Source of the DNA: Planctomycetota bacterium
GTDB lineage: Bacteria > Planctomycetota > Phycisphaerae > Sedimentisphaerales > Anaerobacaceae
NCBI GenBank assembly: GCA_017885385.1
Contig: JAFNGF010000302.1
Span: 2,064-12,953, forward strand
Direction of reading: 5' to 3'
DNA: 10,890 nucleotides
Shown here: piece by piece, positions 6,296-10,890 of the stretch
How positions within the stretch are numbered: position 1 is the first letter of the stretch
Layout: each line of letters begins with the position of its first letter
The notes under the pieces: generated by a model
Database searches by the model: none
Seen by the model: the letters and a program-made list of their open reading frames with translations, nothing else
What the model was told of the DNA's origin: nothing
Made by a program: the position numbers and the translations under genes

Positions 6296-7165
6296 ATGAC
6301 CTCTGACGCCAAGATTGGATTGCTGTTGGGTTTAGTCTTCATATTCATCATCGCCTTCATAATCAATGGCCTGCCCAAATTTCGAAGTGGTGCGAATAAT
6401 AACGAGCTGACTACCAATATGGTCAGCTACACAAATGAGCCGCCGGGCATTGCGGATAAGGAGCGTAAGGCCCAGGAAGCTCTGGATTTAACGCCGTTTG
6501 AGAAACGACCCACGGACGAAGTGCCTGCCCCCTTAGCGCAGAATCCGGACATCCGCTCGATAGTGCCCGTGCCGCAGGGCATCTTCGAGACGAAAGAATC
6601 CAACGCGATCATCGAAATAGGTCCTAGAACCGATTCGCTGCCGCCTGTGACACCTGCTGCCCAGAAGACTATCGTTGAAGAACCTAAACAGGTCCAATCC
6701 GCCTGGCCAAAAACATACGTTGTCCAGACGAATGACAATCTGGCGGATGTAGCCAAAAAGTTTTATGGCCCCGAGCAGGGTAATAAACCAGCCAGCGTGA
6801 CCAGGATATTTGAGGCTAACCGCAACATTCTTAAGTCGCCGGATGAAATTTACGTCGGGCAGAAACTGGTCATACCGGCCCCGCCGGCATCGACATCATC
6901 GCAAAGCAAGCCCAGCGGCGTTTTGTCCGGCCCGATGTTTGAAAAAGTCGAATCCATAGGTGCAAAGCGTCTTCCGTCCGGCGGCGGCACAGCGGGACCA
7001 GGCAGATGGTATGTGGTCAAAGACGGTGATAATCTCTGGAAGATTGCAGCCGACCAGCTTGGAAACGGCAGCCGTTATAAGGAAATTATCAAGCTGAACC
7101 CCGGCATCGTCAGTCACGAGGACAATCTTGATGTGGGCACGCGCCTGCGGCTGCCGGTGCGTTAG
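6296..7165 (+). CDS. Membrane-anchored protein with two LysM domains
   Basis: A 289-residue protein probably anchored in the cytoplasmic membrane by an N-terminal hydrophobic helix (IGLLLGLVFIFIIAFII, about 7-23), with the rest outside. A Pro-rich, probably disordered linker (about 30-135) is followed by LysM 1 (about 139-193, from TYVVQTNDNLADVAKKFYG to VGQKLVIP), a second short linker, and LysM 2 (about 237-288, from RWYVVKDGDNLWKIAADQLG to VGTRLRLPV). LysM domains bind N-acetylglucosamine-containing glycans such as peptidoglycan. CGGAG stands seven bases before the ATG. Its place between rsmH and ftsL suggests a wall-binding division or envelope protein. No catalytic domain is visible. Classical division clusters lack such a gene here. 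Confidence 0.88.
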   Translation: MTSDAKIGLLLGLVFIFIIAFIINGLPKFRSGANNNELTTNMVSYTNEPPGIADKERKAQEALDLTPFEKRPTDEVPAPLAQNPDIRSIVPVPQGIFETKESNAIIEIGPRTDSLPPVTPAAQKTIVEEPKQVQSAWPKTYVVQTNDNLADVAKKFYGPEQGNKPASVTRIFEANRNILKSPDEIYVGQKLVIPAPPASTSSQSKPSGVLSGPMFEKVESIGAKRLPSGGGTAGPGRWYVVKDGDNLWKIAADQLGNGSRYKEIIKLNPGIVSHEDNLDVGTRLRLPVR

Positions 7166-7185
7166 GAACAACCCGCGCACCAACC

Positions 7186-7227
7186 TTGAATTTCAATTTT
7201 CAATTTTCAGTTTGCAATAGTCAATTG
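7186..7227 (+). repeat. Seven-base tandem repeat before ftsL
   Basis: Read in steps of seven, the sequence is TTGAATT, TCAATTT, TCAATTT, TCAGTTT, GCAATAG, TCAATTG: six variants of one AT-rich heptamer, ending two bases before the ftsL ATG. It takes the place where a ribosome binding site would be expected. Confidence 0.55.
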
Positions 7228-7229
7228 CT

Positions 7230-7445
7230 ATGAGGTCCGCATTTTACCTTGCTTTTGTGGTTTTTTATCTTACGGCCATATTGATTTTTGCGGTTTATCT
7301 GCGGGGCGCCAACAAGCGGATGTTCTATATGCTCTGCACCTACAAGGCTGAGCAGAGTCAATTGAAGCAGGAGCTCTGGCAAAAGCAACTGCAGTTGGAA
7401 AGTCTGATAAATCCCGCCGCTATTTCGCAACGGCTCGACCATTGA
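7230..7445 (+). CDS. ftsL: FtsL-like division protein
   Basis: A 71-residue protein with the FtsL layout: a very short N-terminus, one membrane helix (about 5-24, FYLAFVVFYLTAILIFAVYL), then a helix rich in Gln, Leu and Lys (YKAEQSQLKQELWQKQLQLESL, about 38-59) fit for a coiled coil, ending NPAAISQRLDH, which resembles the ...NP..IE..A...LG end of FtsL. FtsL pairs with FtsB/DivIC and with FtsI/FtsW at the septum to activate septal wall synthesis. The call rests on topology and on its place directly before the division transpeptidase, since FtsL sequences diverge strongly. It is short for the family and has no ribosome site. Its TGA stop overlaps the TTG start of the next gene, suggesting coupled translation. 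Confidence 0.68.
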   Translation: MRSAFYLAFVVFYLTAILIFAVYLRGANKRMFYMLCTYKAEQSQLKQELWQKQLQLESLINPAAISQRLDH

Positions 7446-9211
7446 AGATTGGAAACTGTCAATTTTATCTGGTTACCTTTTTGTCGCTCTTGATCGCAGC
7501 GTTTTTGGCGCTGGCCGGGCGCTGCTTCTATTTACAGTACTTTAAGGGCGACTATTATTACTCCAGATGTATCAACCAGCAGCAATCGTGCAATCCCCAA
7601 AGGCCCCGCAGGGGCGTAATTCTGGATTGTCGAGGCCGGGTGCTTGCCGCCAGTAACAGAGTCGCGGTTGTTTTCGCTGAGCCACGCCTGATAAAAGAGC
7701 CCAAATCCATGTCCAACAGGCTCGCGCCGGTTCTGGATATGGGCGCGCACGAAATCTGCAAACTCATGCTGGAGAGCAAAAATCCTGGCTACGCAAAGAT
7801 AAAAGCCGGCGCCGATGCACCGGAGTGCAGCGCTGCCGGCAGAATCTACGGTATCGGCGTTCAATATGATTGGCTAAGACATTATCCGATGGGCCGGCTG
7901 GCTTCGCACGCGGTCGGCTTTACGAGCACCGACAATCGCGGTTTGGGCGGCATCGAGTTCAAGTACGATAAAGAGCTTACCGGCTCAGCGGCAGAGAACA
8001 TATTCTTTGCCGATGTGCATCGTCGGCCTATTTGCCTGAAAGAGCGAAATGGCGCCCTTGTCGACGGCCGCGGAATTATTCTGACACTGGATGCCGCCAT
8101 TCAGCAGTTTGCAAGAGCCGAGCTTGCCAAGCAGCGAGAAAGCTACCAAGCCGAATCAGCAGCGGCAATCGTGGCAGAACCAAAGACCGGCGCGATCCTG
8201 GCTATGGTCTCGCTGCCGGATTTTGACCCGAATGACATTGGCTCGGTAGATGCGAACAGCCTGCGAAATCGAGTGATAACCGATCAATTTGAGCCGGGAA
8301 GCATTATAAAGCCGGTCATAGTGGCGATCGCGGTTGATAGCGGTGCGGTGGGCCGCTACGAAACAATATTCTGCGAGAACGGCAACTACGTAGGCCACGG
8401 CTTCGGCAGAATAGGCGAGTATCGCCGCGGTTTCGGCGACCTTACTATAAGTCAGATTCTGATTGAGTCCAGCAATATAGGGATGGCCAAGATCGGCCAA
8501 AGGCTTGGCAAAGAACGCCTGTATGAGGGCTTGAAACTCTTTGGGTTCGGCAGCCAAACCGGCATTGAACTGCCCGGTGAGGCCGAGGGCTTGCTGCGAC
8601 CCGCACAGAATTGGACGGGCTACAGCGTAACGCGGATACCATTCGGGCAGGAAATTTCTGTGACCGCAATTCAACTAGTGCAGGCTTTCTGTATAATCGC
8701 CAACGGCGGTCATTTGATTCGGCCTCATCTGGTTAGAGCAATGGTTGACGATAACGGCGCGGTCATAAAACTCAGGCCGACCACTCCACCAATCGGCTAC
8801 ATAATTAAGCCGGAAGTGGCGAAATGGCTCGTTTCCGATCCGCTGGTGGGTGTGATTAACGAAGGCACCGGCACGAGAGCCAAGCTGGAAAAATGGCAGG
8901 CATTCGGCAAAACAGGAACCGCTCAGATAGCCAGAGCCGAGGGCGGCGGGTACGAAGAAAACGCCTACATCGCTTCGTTCGTGGCCGGCGCCCCGGCAGA
9001 GGACCCGCAGGTAATCGTATTGGTTACCATCCGCAGGCCGAACGTTAAGCTCGGCAAAGGGTATACCGGCGGAATGGTCGCTGCTCCGGTAGCCGCGGCC
9101 ATACTTGAGAAAACGCTTAACTATCTGCAGACCCGGCAGCCGAGACTTACGCCGCGCGACGGGCGTTCGGAATTTTTACCGCTGAGAGCGCAGAGTTCGC
9201 CGAGTTCTTAG
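7442..9211 (+). CDS. ftsI: Division transpeptidase, class B penicillin-binding protein (FtsI/PBP3 type)
   Basis: Cross-links peptidoglycan stem peptides at the septum; penicillin target. The 589 residues match FtsI. An N-terminal membrane anchor (about 8-27) is followed by the dimerisation/pedestal part with RGVILDCRGRVLA (57-69, usually D-R-x-G) and YPMGRLASHAVGF...GLGGIEFKYDKELTG (148-182). The transpeptidase domain has the serine nucleophile S287 in GSIIK (286-290), S-S-N at 343-345 and KTGT at 490-493, so all three catalytic motifs are intact. The second residue of SxxK is Ile, slightly unusual. It starts with TTG, overlapping the ftsL stop by four bases (TTGA). The last nine residues, LRAQSSPSS, are encoded by one arm of an inverted repeat and are probably not conserved. 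The extra FtsI neighbour genes murE/murF do not follow. Confidence 0.93.
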   Translation: MKIGNCQFYLVTFLSLLIAAFLALAGRCFYLQYFKGDYYYSRCINQQQSCNPQRPRRGVILDCRGRVLAASNRVAVVFAEPRLIKEPKSMSNRLAPVLDMGAHEICKLMLESKNPGYAKIKAGADAPECSAAGRIYGIGVQYDWLRHYPMGRLASHAVGFTSTDNRGLGGIEFKYDKELTGSAAENIFFADVHRRPICLKERNGALVDGRGIILTLDAAIQQFARAELAKQRESYQAESAAAIVAEPKTGAILAMVSLPDFDPNDIGSVDANSLRNRVITDQFEPGSIIKPVIVAIAVDSGAVGRYETIFCENGNYVGHGFGRIGEYRRGFGDLTISQILIESSNIGMAKIGQRLGKERLYEGLKLFGFGSQTGIELPGEAEGLLRPAQNWTGYSVTRIPFGQEISVTAIQLVQAFCIIANGGHLIRPHLVRAMVDDNGAVIKLRPTTPPIGYIIKPEVAKWLVSDPLVGVINEGTGTRAKLEKWQAFGKTGTAQIARAEGGGYEENAYIASFVAGAPAEDPQVIVLVTIRRPNVKLGKGYTGGMVAAPVAAAILEKTLNYLQTRQPRLTPRDGRSEFLPLRAQSSPSS

Positions 9212-9249
9212 TCTTCATTTTCCTCTGCGGGCTCTGCGTTCTCTGCGGT
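9178..9249. repeat. Inverted repeat overlapping the end of ftsI
   Basis: Arms of 27 bases at 9178-9204 and 9223-9249 pair at 22 of 27 positions across an 18-base interior that contains the ftsI stop (9209-9211). Each arm is itself built of CGCAGAG-like steps (right arm: CTCTGCGGG, CTCTGCGTT, CTCTGCGGT). No T tract follows, so it is a weak candidate terminator; it looks like a dispersed element that landed at the gene end. Confidence 0.6.
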
Positions 9250-9279
9250 TAAGCGAGATCGAGCGACCGGACACGAAAT

Positions 9280-10362
9280 ATGGCCAAGATAATCTACGCA
9301 GTGGCAGGAGAAGGTTTCGGGCACAGCAGCCGCTCGCACCTGATAGGCCAGAGATTTATCGACGCCGGCCACGACGTGATGTTTGTAGGCTCCAAAAACT
9401 CGCTGCTTTATCTGAAGCAGTATTTCGGCCCGCGAGTAAAAGAAATCTTCGGTCTTTCCTTCGCCTATCAAAACGGGCGCATAGACAAATCGGAAACGCT
9501 CAAAAGGAACCTTCTTAATCTGCCCGAGGGCAACAAGCAAAATGATGAGCTTTTCCGAAAATCCTTTGAGCCGTTCCAGCCGGATTTAGTGATTTCGGAT
9601 TTTGAGCCTTTCAGCGCGTGGTGGGCCTGGCGAAACGGCGTGCCGTTTATCAGCATCGACCACGAGCACGTGCTCACGCTCTGTGAGCTGGAGCACCCGG
9701 CGAAAAACTGGTTCTCAAGAATTACCGCCAGCATGATAACCGAATGTCATTACGTTGGAGCGGTCGCTTATATTATCGTAAACTTCTTTCGGGCGCCTCT
9801 GACGGTTGATTGGGCTGTATTGGCGCCGCCCATTATAAGACCGGTTGTTAGTGAGCTTACGCCCGCCGAGGGCGAACAGATCCTGGTGTACGCCACAAGC
9901 GGCAGAGGCCAAGAGCAATTATGCCAGACCCTGCGTAAATTCGCCTCGCAGAAGTTTTATATTTATGGCTTCGGCAAGGACCTCGAATACGACAATTGCG
10001 TCTTTAGAAAACGTTCGACCGAGGGTTTTCTGGCCGACCTTGCAGGTGCTCGAGGGGTAATAGCCTCGGCGGGTTTTTCCTTGATAAGCGAGTGTATGCA
10101 CTTAAGAAAGAAGATGTTGCTGGTGCCTTTAGCCAACCAGTACGAGCAGATAATAAATGCACAATATGTCCAGAAACTTGGCCTGGGCGTCTTGTCCGAA
10201 AAGCTGGATGAGGCGGCTGTAGCCCGGCTGCTCGATCAATTAGATAAGCCCGTGCCGACCGACGGAAGAATCCTTTGGCCCGATAACGAAAGATTCTTTC
10301 AGATACTCCAGAACGTTTTGGATAAGCTGGAGAAGCCCATCGGCGGGTTGCTTGGCGTTTAG
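9280..10362 (+). CDS. GT-B glycosyltransferase of the MJ1255/VC2487 type
   Basis: A 360-residue cytoplasmic protein of the GT-B fold, similar to MurG-like enzymes that use nucleotide sugars. The N-terminal domain starts MAKIIYAVAGEGFGHSSRSHLIG, where GEGFGHSSRS (10-19) replaces the GGTGGH loop of MurG. LVISDFEPFSAWWAWRNGVPFISIDHEH follows at about 103-130. The C-terminal donor-site domain holds GVIASAGFSLISECMHLRKKMLLVPLANQYEQIINAQYV, with the family's Ser/Glu and EQ..NA positions kept. Substrate and product are unknown. It lies 68 bases after ftsI where murE would usually be, so it may act on an envelope glycan, but it could be an independent unit. The ribosome site is weak. The family is found in both archaea and bacteria. 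Confidence 0.8.
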   Translation: MAKIIYAVAGEGFGHSSRSHLIGQRFIDAGHDVMFVGSKNSLLYLKQYFGPRVKEIFGLSFAYQNGRIDKSETLKRNLLNLPEGNKQNDELFRKSFEPFQPDLVISDFEPFSAWWAWRNGVPFISIDHEHVLTLCELEHPAKNWFSRITASMITECHYVGAVAYIIVNFFRAPLTVDWAVLAPPIIRPVVSELTPAEGEQILVYATSGRGQEQLCQTLRKFASQKFYIYGFGKDLEYDNCVFRKRSTEGFLADLAGARGVIASAGFSLISECMHLRKKMLLVPLANQYEQIINAQYVQKLGLGVLSEKLDEAAVARLLDQLDKPVPTDGRILWPDNERFFQILQNVLDKLEKPIGGLLGV

Positions 10363-10365
10363 CTT

Positions 10366-10495
10366 CCCGCTTTCGCGGGGGCAAGCACGGCCAAAGCCAT
10401 CCCCAATCCGCCAAACGGACGGCGGATTGAGGCTGCCACCTAATGCAATTGACCCGGAACGTGTGGCAGCCCCAAGCGCAGCTTGGGGATGGGCC
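10366..10495. repeat. Cluster of nested hairpins before cbf5
   Basis: Four stems follow one another: CCCGC/GCGGG with TTTC loop (10366-10379), just after the glycosyltransferase stop; AATCCGCC/GGCGGATT (10405-10412 with 10421-10428); GGCTGCCAC/GTGGCAGCC (10431-10439 with 10463-10471); and CCCCAAGC/GCTTGGGG with a 3-base loop (10470-10477 with 10481-10488). GCCATCCCCAA (10396-10406) can instead pair with TTGGGGATGGGC (10483-10494), giving a rival long structure. The first hairpin could help end transcription of the gene before it, but lacks a T tract. Confidence 0.6.
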
Positions 10496-10522
10496 TGTCA
10501 ACTAGCGCGTAGAATTCAGCTT

Positions 10523-10890
10523 ATGGCCAATAAACTGCCTTTCGAGAACGTACAGCGACAGGTAATAGTGAGGAAAGAGGCGAGCACCAACCTCGATCTC
10601 GGTGAGGACATAAACTGTCGCCCAACCGCTGACCTAATAGACTGTGGCGTCGTAAATATCGACAAACCAAAAGGTCCCACATCCCACGATGTTGTAGACC
10701 GTGTCAGGACAATACTCCAAATCAGAAAGGCCGGTCACTCCGGCACTCTTGACCCATTGGTGACCGGCGTATTGCCGGTAGCTTTGGGCAGGGCGACACG
10801 GATACTGCAAACACTACTTCCTGCCGGCAAAGAATACGTCTGCAAAATGCACATACACAAACCGGTGGAAGAGCAGAAGCTCCGGGAAGT
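10523..10890 (+). CDS. cbf5: Archaeal-type tRNA/rRNA pseudouridine synthase Cbf5 (5' part, cut by window end)
   Basis: Converts uridine to pseudouridine in RNA. The frame is open to the window end (122 whole codons). Residues 4-40 (LPFENVQRQVIVRKEASTN...RPTADLID) match the N-terminal extension of archaeal Cbf5/dyskerin, which bacterial TruB lacks. Then come GVVNIDKPKGPTSHDVV (42-58), the catalytic loop AGHSGTLDP with Asp77, VTGVLPVALGRATR, and GKEYVCKMHIHKPVEEQKLREV (102-123). The last is the archaeal form; TruB would have a LG..TDT.D..G block. In archaea Cbf5 works with Nop10, Gar1, L7Ae and H/ACA guide RNAs, and can also make tRNA pseudouridine-55 without a guide. Here it may replace TruB (inference). 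No ribosome site is visible; TAGAAT at 10510-10515 would put the transcript start next to the ATG, hinting at a leaderless message. The PUA domain expected at the C-terminus lies outside the window. Confidence 0.85.
   Translation, partial: MANKLPFENVQRQVIVRKEASTNLDLGEDINCRPTADLIDCGVVNIDKPKGPTSHDVVDRVRTILQIRKAGHSGTLDPLVTGVLPVALGRATRILQTLLPAGKEYVCKMHIHKPVEEQKLRE

Noticed and set aside
8156..8674. 172-codon minus-strand frame
   Set aside because: Lies opposite the transpeptidase domain of ftsI with all catalytic motifs on the plus strand.
9280..10362. murG as identity of the gene after ftsI
   Set aside because: The N-terminal loop is GEGFGHSSRS and not GGTGGH, and the whole pattern fits MJ1255/VC2487-type enzymes better.

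Overview
The window looks like a bacterial chromosome of moderate GC content. It carries proA, proB and an mraZ-rsmH-ftsL-ftsI cell-division run, interspersed with many dispersed-looking palindromes between genes. The closest match I can suggest is the Phycisphaerae branch of Planctomycetota. This rests on the shortened division cluster, the LysM protein inside it and the style of the repeats, so it is inference with low to moderate confidence.

Left part (1-4144). On the minus strand, in order of transcription, lie proA (glutamyl phosphate reductase), a secreted protein of unknown function, and proB (glutamate 5-kinase with PUA domain). ProB and ProA carry out the first two steps of proline synthesis from glutamate. 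Between proA and the secreted protein is about 540 bases without a gene. It holds a 13-bp perfect inverted repeat, a ~150-base imperfect palindrome and two direct repeats that each fold into a hairpin. A tRNA-Gly(TCC) gene diverges from proA. The two promoters overlap, with the tRNA -10 box inside the proA promoter spacer.

Middle and right part (4145-9211). After a gene-poor stretch, a good promoter drives mraZ. AGTGG direct repeats, likely MraZ sites, lie between its -35 and -10 boxes. Next come a small unknown protein with a strong ribosome binding site, rsmH (mraW), a membrane-anchored protein with two LysM domains, an FtsL-like small membrane protein, and a division transpeptidase (FtsI/PBP class B) whose TTG start overlaps the ftsL stop. 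Together these would serve control of the cluster (MraZ), 16S rRNA methylation (RsmH), septal peptidoglycan binding (LysM) and septal cross-linking (FtsL/FtsI).

End (9212-10890). The usual murE/murF do not follow ftsI. Instead there is a GT-B glycosyltransferase of the MJ1255/VC2487 type. After another hairpin cluster comes the 5' part of a pseudouridine synthase that resembles archaeal Cbf5, not bacterial TruB. It runs off the window end and is the most unexpected item here.
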